From contig NZ_FOPP01000005.1 of NCBI RefSeq assembly GCF_900113525.1, forward strand, positions 124,001-188,000: a stretch of 64,000 nt of DNA, in the 5' to 3' direction. The notes beneath the pieces were generated by a model, which worked only from the letters and a program-made list of their open reading frames with translations, ran no database searches and was not told the origin of the DNA. This stretch comes from Pedobacter insulae. GTDB taxonomy: Bacteria; Bacteroidota; Bacteroidia; Sphingobacteriales; Sphingobacteriaceae. This document shows positions 43,106-51,657 of the stretch, piece by piece (positions within the stretch are counted from its first letter, which is position 1; each line of letters opens with the position of its first letter). A program made the translations under genes and the position numbers.

Positions 43106-44502
43106 TACATAATCTTTTTTAAAATCTTTAACACCCATTCTTTTCCGTGGTAGGGAGGATAAATGAGCCAATTAAATCCAATGCTTGATTGAAAAACAAT
43201 CGCCCGTTCATGAGAGAAGTTTTTAAAACCAAAAAAGCCATGGCTACTGCCCATGCCGCTGCCATTTACACCTCCAAAAGGTAGTTTAGGATTGCTAATA
43301 TGAACCAGGACATCATTCACGCATGTGCCACCAGCCGTTGTATTTTTTATTAACTTTTTAATGTTCGCTTTACTTTTGCTAAAAATATACAGCGCTAAAG
43401 GCTTGCTTTTTTTATTGATTTTTTCAATAACCTCATCTAAATCTTTATAGGTAATAATAGGCAAAACCGGCCCAAAAATTTCTTCTTCCATCAATTTCGT
43501 TCCTTCGGGAATATTACTTAACACGATGGGATTTATGCTTTGTTCATTTTCATTAAAAGTTCCTCCCAGATCCATCATAGCTCCTTTTTCTACCGCGTCA
43601 TTTACCATAGCTTTCAAACGGTTAAAGTGCTTGTGATTGATGATTTTGCCGTAATTATCGAGCACTATTTTATCATTGTTAAAATAGAACTTATATACAG
43701 CAGCTTTATATAGCGCTATAAAATCAGTTAACTGATGTTGATGCACGAAAACATAGTCGGGCGCAATACAAGTCTGACCGCTGTTTACCAATTTCCCCCA
43801 CGCTATTTTTTCCGCAGCCTGATGCAGGTCTACTTCTCTATCAATTATTGTGGGAGATTTTCCACCCAGCTCTAAGGTTACAGAACTTAAATGTTTTGCC
43901 GCAGCAGCCATTACAACTTTGCCAATTTCAGTACTTCCGGTAAAAAAAATATGATCGAAGGGTAGGTTAAGCAACAAAGTTGCAACACTAGCATCTCCTT
44001 CGATACAAGCAATCTCTTTTGACTCGAAAGTTTCTTCAATAATGGCACGAATAATTGTACTGGTAGACGAACTATGTTCCGAAGGTTTAACCATAACACA
44101 GTTTCCGGCTGCTATTGCAGAAATGAGGGGACTCATTACCAGTTGAAAGGGATAGTTCCATGGCGCCATAATTAAACACAAACCTTTTGGTTCATAGTAA
44201 ATCCTATTCTTTGAAAACGGGTTACTAAGGGTTTTGCCAATATATTGGGGCTTTAGCCAACTTCCCAGGTTTTTGATGGTAAAATCTAATTCGCCATAAA
44301 TAAAAAGTAGTTCGGTAACGGCGCTTTCAAATCGGCTTTTGCGCAGGTCACTTTGCAGTGCGGCATATAGCTGATTTTCATATTTTTTAATCGTTTTTTT
44401 AATCGCCTTTAATTTTATAATGCGTTCATCTACATTACTTTTCCGAAGTGTATATTTGTAGTCTTGTTGGGATTTAAAGATCAGACTGATTTTTTGCTCC
44501 AT
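43105..44502 (-). CDS. aldehyde dehydrogenase
   Basis: This 465-residue NAD(P)-dependent enzyme of the class with C-terminal membrane-associating tails (fatty or aryl aldehyde type) is complete. APWNYPFQLVMSPLISAIAAGNCVMVKPSE forms the coenzyme site. VTLELGGKSPTIID holds the general-base Glu, and NSGQTCIAPDYVFV the nucleophilic Cys. The C-terminus (NWLIYPPYHGKEWVLKILKKIM) is hydrophobic and amphipathic, like long-chain aldehyde dehydrogenases. It is coupled to the YfiT-like gene. Confidence 0.92.
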   Translation of the reverse strand: MEQKISLIFKSQQDYKYTLRKSNVDERIIKLKAIKKTIKKYENQLYAALQSDLRKSRFESAVTELLFIYGELDFTIKNLGSWLKPQYIGKTLSNPFSKNRIYYEPKGLCLIMAPWNYPFQLVMSPLISAIAAGNCVMVKPSEHSSSTSTIIRAIIEETFESKEIACIEGDASVATLLLNLPFDHIFFTGSTEIGKVVMAAAAKHLSSVTLELGGKSPTIIDREVDLHQAAEKIAWGKLVNSGQTCIAPDYVFVHQHQLTDFIALYKAAVYKFYFNNDKIVLDNYGKIINHKHFNRLKAMVNDAVEKGAMMDLGGTFNENEQSINPIVLSNIPEGTKLMEEEIFGPVLPIITYKDLDEVIEKINKKSKPLALYIFSKSKANIKKLIKNTTAGGTCVNDVLVHISNPKLPFGGVNGSGMGSSHGFFGFKNFSHERAIVFQSSIGFNWLIYPPYHGKEWVLKILKKIM

Positions 44503-44609
44503 TTTAAACGGTTCAGAGAGGAATTGTTAAATATAGTTAAAATGAATGTAGAAAGTTATAGAAAAACATCTAATAGTCTCATATTGCGTATATTATATAA
44601 AGGAATAGC

Positions 44610-45779
44610 ATGATGAAGAAATTGTTTTTTATTTTTTGGTTAAGTCTTGTTGGCCTTCAGCTTAAGGCTCAGACCTCAAAACCAGCTGTTTTGGTAGTTG
44701 GAAATGGAAATGCAGCAGCAGGTGCGGCGATCCAAGCGGCAGTGTCTGGTGTAAAAACAACAATTTTATTGCAGGCCGGTGGCTTTGATGTCAATCCTAT
44801 AGCAGGCGACCTTAACTCGGGTATTCAAGCAGAATTTTTAAAGAGAGTAAATAATAGCCAGGATAAACAAATAGCCAATGAAGTACTCACAAAATGGACA
44901 GATACTTTAAAAAATTTGACGGTAATAAAAAATGCGCTGTGGGTTAAGGCAGATCGCTCAGGAAGTAGCTGGTCGTTTAAGTTAAATGATGGACAAACCA
45001 TTAAAGCGAGAATTTTAATTAATGCCGGGGATGTGAAATTGCAAAGTGCATTGAAAATTGATAATTTACCAACCAGTTATGAAATCCCGTTAAACTATGA
45101 TGCCACCTTATATAGGACAAGTGTTGCGGCAGGTAAGCAAGTAAAAGGAACTACAGCAACCGTTTTCTCTATGTATAATTTTTTTATTCCCGAAGAGGAA
45201 AATCTTTTATGGTTAAAAGGAGATGAAAGCATGTTAATAGGCCAGGCGGCAGGAGCAACTGCTGCTTATGCAGGTTTTTTTGGGGTTAAGACTTCTGAAG
45301 TAAATTTGAAAGCCATACAAGGCGAGCTTATTAATTATAAGTTAGCTTTAATGCCCTTTGCTGATATTAAACAAGATGATGCTAACTGGAAAGCAATTCA
45401 GTTTGTTGGCGTAACGGGCATAATCAAAGGAAATATTCAAAATACTAAGGTAGAGTTCTCGCCAAATAGCCTAGTAACCATTGATGATATAAAGCAACCA
45501 ATTAAAGACTTTTATTATAAAGCTCAAATCTGGTTCGATGATTATAAAGGTTCAACTTTAACACTAAAAGCTGCGTTAGAGCTGATTTGTTATGTCGGAC
45601 AAAAGTCGCCAGAAAGTACCCCAAAAGAAATTGAGAAAAAGTGGAAAGCAACATACAAGCTTGACAGCGATTTTGATTTAAATAAACAAATAAATAGAAG
45701 GGAGCTTGCAGTGATTTTACAAGACTACATGCCCCCTTTTAATATAAATGTTGATAAGAATGGGAAGGTAATAAGATAG
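44610..45779 (+). CDS. secreted compact FAD-dependent oxidoreductase-like protein
   Basis: This 389-residue protein has a signal peptide (to about QLKAQ). A dinucleotide-binding start, VLVVGNGNAAAGAAIQAA, lacks the usual third Gly spacing of GxGxxG. The segment MLIGQAAGATAAYAGFFGV, followed by QGELI and LLPF-like LMPFADI, matches the C-terminal half of FAD-dependent oxidoreductases of Bacteroidota. Those proteins have about 540-620 residues, so this is a shortened form with much of the central substrate domain missing. FAD binding is plausible but not assured. The 3' end is five bases from the convergent TlpA-like gene. Confidence 0.62.
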   Translation: MMKKLFFIFWLSLVGLQLKAQTSKPAVLVVGNGNAAAGAAIQAAVSGVKTTILLQAGGFDVNPIAGDLNSGIQAEFLKRVNNSQDKQIANEVLTKWTDTLKNLTVIKNALWVKADRSGSSWSFKLNDGQTIKARILINAGDVKLQSALKIDNLPTSYEIPLNYDATLYRTSVAAGKQVKGTTATVFSMYNFFIPEEENLLWLKGDESMLIGQAAGATAAYAGFFGVKTSEVNLKAIQGELINYKLALMPFADIKQDDANWKAIQFVGVTGIIKGNIQNTKVEFSPNSLVTIDDIKQPIKDFYYKAQIWFDDYKGSTLTLKAALELICYVGQKSPESTPKEIEKKWKATYKLDSDFDLNKQINRRELAVILQDYMPPFNINVDKNGKVIR

Positions 45780-45784
45780 AGCTA

Positions 45785-47311
45785 TTAAAGTCCTACGACT
45801 TTTTTAAGACTTTCCCTATTTAAAGAGCCCATATGTGTGATGCTTTTTGAATTTACCTTACCATTGGAATCGATCACTACGTAAGTCGGAAACCCACCTT
45901 CTGCACGAAGCGTTGTTCGTAACTTAGCTAGAACCTTCTCGTCTATAAAGACGTGTGTACCAGACACCTGCATTTCTGCAACTTTCTTTTTCCAAAGGTC
46001 AATATTCGAGCCATCAGTGGTACATAAATAAACGTAGTCTATCGGCAAATCCTTGTTTTGCTCATGTAAGCTTTTACTCGACGGTAAATCTGCTAAACAA
46101 GGACCGCACCAAGTTGCCCAAATATCTATGATCAATGCCCTTTTCGGAAACTTCGCTTTTAAACTGAAAAGAAAATCATCAGCATTTGTTTGCTCCTCTA
46201 CCTGGTAAAGATCTGCTCCAAAAGGCAATTTCATTAAAGGTTTGCCAATATCAGTTGTTTCCAACTTTTTTGACACCGCAAACAAGCTATCTACTTTTTT
46301 TTGATTTAGGACGGCTTTGGCAAGTTCATTATTCGCAATAGCTTTGCACCATTTAGTTCGAATGCTATTGATGATCGATGAGTAGGAGTTGGCAAAGTTA
46401 TCTTTGTAGGTGTCTAAAAGAAAGAGCTTTATAACGTCCGATTTCTGCGGTGTGTACAAACTGTCTAACAGCATGAGTGTACCTGGCAACCCTTTTTCTT
46501 TTGTCCCATACTTGGCGTTTGAGCTATAAATTTGCAGATACTGATAAAACAAGGCACCGTCGTTACTGGTGAAATAGGGCTTGTGATCGCTAATCTCGTT
46601 AAAAAGCCTATCTGGCATTTTATCATCCCAATAGCATACAGAAAGGTTTCCGTACAAACCAGACATAGACTCGTTTCTAACTGCCCAGCCATAGTTCGGA
46701 AAACCTGAAATAAACTCTTCATCTATCTGCATTAACGCTTTCTTAATGGAATCAACCTTAAAGAGAAAGACATCCTCTGAAGTTGTTTTTCTTAATTTAC
46801 CCAATGCACTCAAACTTTCGTCTAGTTTTTCTTTGTCCTTTTTCCTAAAAAGCACATTTTTGTTCATCACTGTATTCAATTCCCCATCTTCCCCTGAATA
46901 GGCTATTCCCTCTCCAGTCATATATGCAGCTCCATCTTTTAGTTTTTCAGCATCAATAGTAACCGTCAAGCCCGAATTAATATATATTCCGGCATACAGA
47001 TACTTGCCCACACTTAACCATATTTGCTGATAAGGCAAATTTTGGTCAAGAACGATTTTAGATAACCCTGCAGCGTTTGTCTCCGCATATTTTTTAGTTT
47101 GCAAATTTCCCCCTAATTGCACCATTGTGCATTGGATGTTCACTTTTTTCACGCTATCAGGAAGATTTTTGATCTGAATAGTTAGCGTAGCCGGCTGGCG
47201 GTTTGTGAGATAGGTATCCATCCTTTTATCTTCAATCTGAAGGGGAGAGCTGTTTTGTGCCAATAGTTGCGTACAACTACATAATAGCAATAAATATAAG
47301 ATGTGTTTCAT
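45785..47311 (-). CDS. TlpA-like thioredoxin-domain protein
   Basis: This 508-residue exported protein has a signal peptide to about TQLLAQ. The N-terminal 350 residues form a beta-rich then helical region of the kind placed before TlpA domains in Bacteroidota. The C-terminal thioredoxin fold (about 370-508) has the active site ATWCGPC and the cis-Pro loop GGFPTYVVID. It probably reduces or reshuffles periplasmic disulfides. It follows the LytTR regulator after 14 bases, forming an operon with the sensor kinase. Confidence 0.88.
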   Translation of the reverse strand: MKHILYLLLLCSCTQLLAQNSSPLQIEDKRMDTYLTNRQPATLTIQIKNLPDSVKKVNIQCTMVQLGGNLQTKKYAETNAAGLSKIVLDQNLPYQQIWLSVGKYLYAGIYINSGLTVTIDAEKLKDGAAYMTGEGIAYSGEDGELNTVMNKNVLFRKKDKEKLDESLSALGKLRKTTSEDVFLFKVDSIKKALMQIDEEFISGFPNYGWAVRNESMSGLYGNLSVCYWDDKMPDRLFNEISDHKPYFTSNDGALFYQYLQIYSSNAKYGTKEKGLPGTLMLLDSLYTPQKSDVIKLFLLDTYKDNFANSYSSIINSIRTKWCKAIANNELAKAVLNQKKVDSLFAVSKKLETTDIGKPLMKLPFGADLYQVEEQTNADDFLFSLKAKFPKRALIIDIWATWCGPCLADLPSSKSLHEQNKDLPIDYVYLCTTDGSNIDLWKKKVAEMQVSGTHVFIDEKVLAKLRTTLRAEGGFPTYVVIDSNGKVNSKSITHMGSLNRESLKKVVGL

Positions 47312-47325
47312 TTTGGATTATAATT

Positions 47326-48084
47326 TTATTTTTTTAACGTATGTAATGTTTTGAGTACATTTTCTTTTTTCCCTCTTGAAATAGGAATGCGCGTATCGTC
47401 GTTCAACAATAAATAGCCGCTATCTTCCTTGATTAAACTCTTTATGAACTTGCTATTCACCAAATGTGATTGATGACAACGGATAAAATCGTAATTCGTC
47501 AACAGTTCTTCATATTCGAAAATGGGTTTTGATACCATGATGTTTTTTCCGTCAGTAAGATAGAATTGAGTGTAAGCATTGGAAGATTCACAACGGATTA
47601 TTTCACCAGTATTCACGAACCTAATTTCTTTGATTGAGGCCAGCGCAAGCTTATGCTCTTTTTTAGCATCCTTGTTTCGAATGAGGGCCATTAAATTTTC
47701 CAGCTGAAAGTTCTGTTTCCTTTGATTGAGTTTTGCATCTACCTTGCTGATTGAGGCTTTCAGTTCATCAGGGTTCACTGGCTTAAGCAGATAGTCTATA
47801 GCTGAGAACTTTACAGCCTGTATACCATAATGGTCGAATGCAGTAACAAATATAACCTCAAAATGATAGTGTGGTAATGCCTTAAGCACATCAAATCCAT
47901 TTTTTCCCGGCATTTGTATGTCTAAAAATAGTAGGTCAGGATTGGTTGCTACAATCAAAGAAATTGCGTCATCAGCATTCGTTGCAACACCTACAATCGT
48001 TACGGGTAATTCATGTTTCAATAGTAAGCCTTCTACGTTTTCAATGTTGTTTTTTTCGTCGTCAATAATTACGGCTCTTATCAT
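47326..48084 (-). CDS. LytTR-type response regulator
   Basis: This regulator of about 252 residues has a receiver domain (1-120) with DDE near the N-terminus, phospho-acceptor Asp55 in LFLDIQMPG and Lys in YLLKPVNP. A LytTR DNA-binding domain follows (about 150-252), with FVNTGEIIRCESSNAYTQFYL and FIRCHQSHLVNSKFIK. The ATG at 48084 overlaps the kinase stop (ATGA); a start three codons earlier is possible. It is the partner of the upstream kinase. Target genes are unknown; the co-transcribed TlpA-like gene is one candidate. Confidence 0.93.
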   Translation of the reverse strand: MIRAVIIDDEKNNIENVEGLLLKHELPVTIVGVATNADDAISLIVATNPDLLFLDIQMPGKNGFDVLKALPHYHFEVIFVTAFDHYGIQAVKFSAIDYLLKPVNPDELKASISKVDAKLNQRKQNFQLENLMALIRNKDAKKEHKLALASIKEIRFVNTGEIIRCESSNAYTQFYLTDGKNIMVSKPIFEYEELLTNYDFIRCHQSHLVNSKFIKSLIKEDSGYLLLNDDTRIPISRGKKENVLKTLHTLKK

Positions 48085-49820
48085 ATTAACCAATTTTTGA
48101 AGTGGATGGTGATCTGTGTCTTGTCTTCTACGCGTCTTGTGGCAAATTCAATCTGCTGATCATTGAGCGTTTGATTCAACAGCTTTATCCTTTCCTTTGT
48201 GAGCTGCAGGCCAAATCCGTTAGATTCTTTTTGATTGAAACCTTCGCCATTATCCATCACCTGAACAAGCATGTCATTCCCCACTTTTTCAAATGATACG
48301 GTTAATCTCCCTTGTTCCTGTAAGGATGATATACCATGCTTTACGGCATTCTCTACTAAAGGTTGTAAGAAGAGACTCGGAATTTCTATCGCATTCGTGT
48401 CTATCTCACGACTGACAGCTATCTGATAGCTAAATCCGAAACGTAATTTTTCAAGATTTAGATAGTTTTCTAAGATTCTTATTTCACTAGAAATACTTAC
48501 AAACTCGTTATGAGTAGCTTTTAACGATTCACGCATTAAATTGCTAAATTCAAGTAGGTATTTGGACGCATTTTCTGAATCTTTTTTTGTGATAAGCCCC
48601 TGTATAGAGCTCAACGCATTAAACACAAAATGTGGATTAAATTGTGAACGGATAGATTTAAGTTCGGTCTGCACTACCTGCCTTAATGTGCCCTGTGCTT
48701 TTAGCTTTTCTGCCTGTTTTCTAGATCGCCACAAAAGTATCAAAAAGCCCACAGCCAACAGTCCAAGGATGCTCAAACCTGTTTTGGCCCATAATGTTTG
48801 ATACCAGGCCGGATAAATGGTAAATGGATATTTGCAAATATGCATTCTTTGGACACTGTACCGTATCAGCAGTTCATATTTACCAGGCGAAAGATTCTTG
48901 AGCCACACGAGGTTAAAATCAAAATCATTTACTTTCCACCCCGTACTATCGCTGCCCTTTACCAAATTGTATTCAATAATGTTTTTAGACTTAATGATGT
49001 CATCTAAATAAAAAATCAGATTGTTCTCATTGTGACGAAAATCCTTATTCAACTTGAGCAATGTTGAGTCTTTGCTCCAGTCAACAGATTTCCCATTCTC
49101 CCTTTGATCGTTCCATTGCTTTTTAAAAATGCTTAAAAAATCGGGAAGCTGGGAAAAGGTAAACACACCAATTACTTTAGGTTGCCATTTTACCCAATAG
49201 GCAGTTAATGACACTTTAATGCTATCGGGATTATCTGTTTGCCTTACCTCAAAAGTTAAAGCTTTGCCATAATCTCCTTTAAATTGACCTAAGTAAGCGG
49301 TCACTTCATCTCTTTTGGTAGAGTCCGCAATTTTAGTCATTATATACGCTTTGGTAAATAATTTCGGCGTTGTCCAAGGCAAAACAACTTTCTTATTGTT
49401 CTCTAAAACCCGAAACTGATATTTTTGTGTGTTCTCTGCATTAATCCCATTTACGGTTATAATTATTCCGGTAGAGTCGAATATAGGTACAGCATATATT
49501 CCCGCATAGCTATTGTTAGCTTGCATATACGTTTCTGATTTCTGATTAGAATAACTTTTCAATTGAGGAATTTTTTCCAGTACATGGTAATAATTTACCG
49601 CCAGTTTATTGGAGAAAAAAGCCGAAATCAATAAGTTGTTCTGCTTATAAAATTTGCCGTTGCGACTGTAAAATGTGTGGGAGAAATATTTACGGATAGA
49701 ATCACCATGCTGATCGCTTTCGATAATCGGGTTGACTTTGTCAAGGGTCATCTCCAGCTTTTGCGCGTAACAAAAAGCGATAGAAAAGTAGAAAATAGCG
49801 AATGTGATCGTTCTACGCAT
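48081..49820 (-). CDS. LytS/YesM-type sensor histidine kinase
   Basis: This 579-residue kinase has a signal peptide and an extracytoplasmic beta-rich sensor of about 330 residues ending in a Y_Y_Y-like strand region. One membrane helix (about 345-365) follows, then a cytoplasmic kinase. The phospho-accepting His397 lies in RSQFNPHFVFNALSSIQ, and the ATPase has PLVENAVKHGIS and MDNGEGFNQKESNGFGLQLTKERI. The signal is unknown; the long periplasmic part suggests an external ligand. It heads the kinase-regulator-TlpA operon and is divergent from the peptidase genes, with 182 bases between them. Confidence 0.92.
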   Translation of the reverse strand: MRRTITFAIFYFSIAFCYAQKLEMTLDKVNPIIESDQHGDSIRKYFSHTFYSRNGKFYKQNNLLISAFFSNKLAVNYYHVLEKIPQLKSYSNQKSETYMQANNSYAGIYAVPIFDSTGIIITVNGINAENTQKYQFRVLENNKKVVLPWTTPKLFTKAYIMTKIADSTKRDEVTAYLGQFKGDYGKALTFEVRQTDNPDSIKVSLTAYWVKWQPKVIGVFTFSQLPDFLSIFKKQWNDQRENGKSVDWSKDSTLLKLNKDFRHNENNLIFYLDDIIKSKNIIEYNLVKGSDSTGWKVNDFDFNLVWLKNLSPGKYELLIRYSVQRMHICKYPFTIYPAWYQTLWAKTGLSILGLLAVGFLILLWRSRKQAEKLKAQGTLRQVVQTELKSIRSQFNPHFVFNALSSIQGLITKKDSENASKYLLEFSNLMRESLKATHNEFVSISSEIRILENYLNLEKLRFGFSYQIAVSREIDTNAIEIPSLFLQPLVENAVKHGISSLQEQGRLTVSFEKVGNDMLVQVMDNGEGFNQKESNGFGLQLTKERIKLLNQTLNDQQIEFATRRVEDKTQITIHFKNWLI

Positions 49821-50002
49821 CGGATTCTTTGAGTTTATCTGATTTCAAAGTAAAGGCTTTAAGCTATTGGTTGTATATGAGGATTTGAATCTTGTAACTA
49901 CTATTTTGAATTTGGTAGTTAAAGTAACATTTGTAAAACCTTAATGTGCTTAGGTTGTTGTAATTGCTTTTTTATATAAATTGCACATAAAACCCAAACA
50001 AA

Positions 50003-51646
50003 ATGAAGAAACTTTACCTATTTAGCTTGTTCCTTCTGTTTTTTGCTGCAATGTCTTTTGCTCAGAACCAACAGGATTATAGCACAAATGCAATTTTAAC
50101 CCAAAGGGTTAAGTTGCTAGTTCAGAAATACCCACAATGGGTTAAATCTAAATCTCTCACACAAACACTAGGCGGAAAAGATATTCTGATGCTTACCATC
50201 GGATCTGGAAAGACAGAAGGTAAGCCTGCTATTGCTGTTGTTGGCGGAGTGGAAGGCAAGCATCTGCTCGGTGTAGAAATGGCAATCGGCTTCGCAGAAA
50301 AGCTTTTGGCGGGCTCTGGGACAGATACCGTTAAAAATTTGTTAGCTAAACAAACTTTTTATGTTTTTCCGAACATGAGTCCGGATGCTACTGAGCAGTA
50401 TTTTGCTAAAGTAAAAAGTGAGCGTAGTGGTAACGAAAATAAAACAGATGATGACCGCGACGGAAAGACAAATGAAGATGGCTCCGATGATTTAGATGGA
50501 AATGGTAAGATTACCTGGATGCGGATTTTAAACCCTACCGGAAAATATAAACTTAATACAGATGATCCAAGGTCGCTTGTATTAGCAGACGCAACAAAGG
50601 GTGAGACGGGAAAGTACATTTTATTGCCCGAAGGGTTAGATAATGATAAAGATGGCAATTTTAATGAAGATGGGGAGGGCGGGATACACTTTAACAAAAA
50701 TTCAAGTTTCAATTTTAAAGCGTTTGCGCCAGGAAGTGGTGAGTATGCTGTTTCTGAAAAGGAGAATCGGGCATTATTCGACTTTCTTTTTGACGCTTTT
50801 AACGTTTATGCCGTAGTTACTTTTGGTCCAGTGAACAATCTTTCTACGCCAGTGACTTTTAATCCGAGTGGTATAGCAAAAAGGGTAATTACGAGTTGGT
50901 ACGACGCTGATGTTAAAGCAAATACGTTGGTGTCTGATCGATATAATAAAATTACTAAGACAAAAGATGCACCAAAAGCGCCAGGAGAAAGTGGAGATTT
51001 TTCACAGTGGGGATACTTTCACTATGGTCGTTTAAGTTTTAGTACCCCAGGATGGTGGGTGCCAAAAGTAACGCCTGATTCTGCTCGTAAAGAGAAGAAA
51101 CTTACCAATGATGACGTAGTAGCGGCTTATTTACGTTGGGCTGCCGGCCAGGGAATTACGAATACATTTACACCATGGAAGGCGGTAACTCATCCTGATT
51201 TTCCAGGGGAGACAGTTGAGGTAGGCGGGCTAGATCCATTTGTATTGATTAATCCTCCGTACAAATTAGTAGATGGCATTGTAACTAAACACACTGATTT
51301 TTTAGTTGCCCTTGCGGGGATGGCGCCAAAGTTAGACATGGTAAATATTAAAATGGAAAAAGTTGCAGATGGGTTAAACCGTGTTACCTTAATGGTGATG
51401 AATACTGGAGAATTACCCACCTACACCAAAGTTGGAGATCGAAGCTATTTCTTAAAAAAGATTTTGGTAAAACTGAACCTAAATACCAATCAATCTGTGG
51501 TTAGCGGACGCAAAACTCAAACGATAGAGAGTATTCAAGGAAAAGAGTATAAAGAATTAACCTGGCTAATCAAAGGGAACGGCAAAATAACAATCGACGC
51601 TGGCAGCCCCACTACAGGTAGTAAATCTATTGAAGTAACGCTATAA
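50003..51646 (+). CDS. M14-family pseudopeptidase (catalytic residues lost)
   Basis: This 547-residue secreted paralogue of the next gene has a signal peptide ending MSFAQ. The carboxypeptidase fold is kept, but the zinc motif that reads IHSNE in the neighbour is VEGKH here (Glu84 and His87, the two ligands swapped). The third-ligand SYHNNGG is replaced by TFGPVNN, and the catalytic FSNELW by FSTPGW. Two calcium-loop-like inserts, DDDRDGKTNEDG and DNDKDGNFNEDG, and the C-terminal beta domain are kept. It is intact and in frame, so not decayed. A regulatory, binding or altered-metal role is likely. It lies 11 bases before its active relative. Confidence 0.85.
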   Translation: MKKLYLFSLFLLFFAAMSFAQNQQDYSTNAILTQRVKLLVQKYPQWVKSKSLTQTLGGKDILMLTIGSGKTEGKPAIAVVGGVEGKHLLGVEMAIGFAEKLLAGSGTDTVKNLLAKQTFYVFPNMSPDATEQYFAKVKSERSGNENKTDDDRDGKTNEDGSDDLDGNGKITWMRILNPTGKYKLNTDDPRSLVLADATKGETGKYILLPEGLDNDKDGNFNEDGEGGIHFNKNSSFNFKAFAPGSGEYAVSEKENRALFDFLFDAFNVYAVVTFGPVNNLSTPVTFNPSGIAKRVITSWYDADVKANTLVSDRYNKITKTKDAPKAPGESGDFSQWGYFHYGRLSFSTPGWWVPKVTPDSARKEKKLTNDDVVAAYLRWAAGQGITNTFTPWKAVTHPDFPGETVEVGGLDPFVLINPPYKLVDGIVTKHTDFLVALAGMAPKLDMVNIKMEKVADGLNRVTLMVMNTGELPTYTKVGDRSYFLKKILVKLNLNTNQSVVSGRKTQTIESIQGKEYKELTWLIKGNGKITIDAGSPTTGSKSIEVTL

Positions 51647-51657
51647 TCTGTACAAGA

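Noticed and set aside
45787-45805. AAAGTC-CTAC-GACTTT with T run as a terminator between the convergent FAD and TlpA-like genes
   Set aside because: The six-base A/T-rich stem is too weak and lies wholly in coding sequence. It is possible, but I cannot support it.
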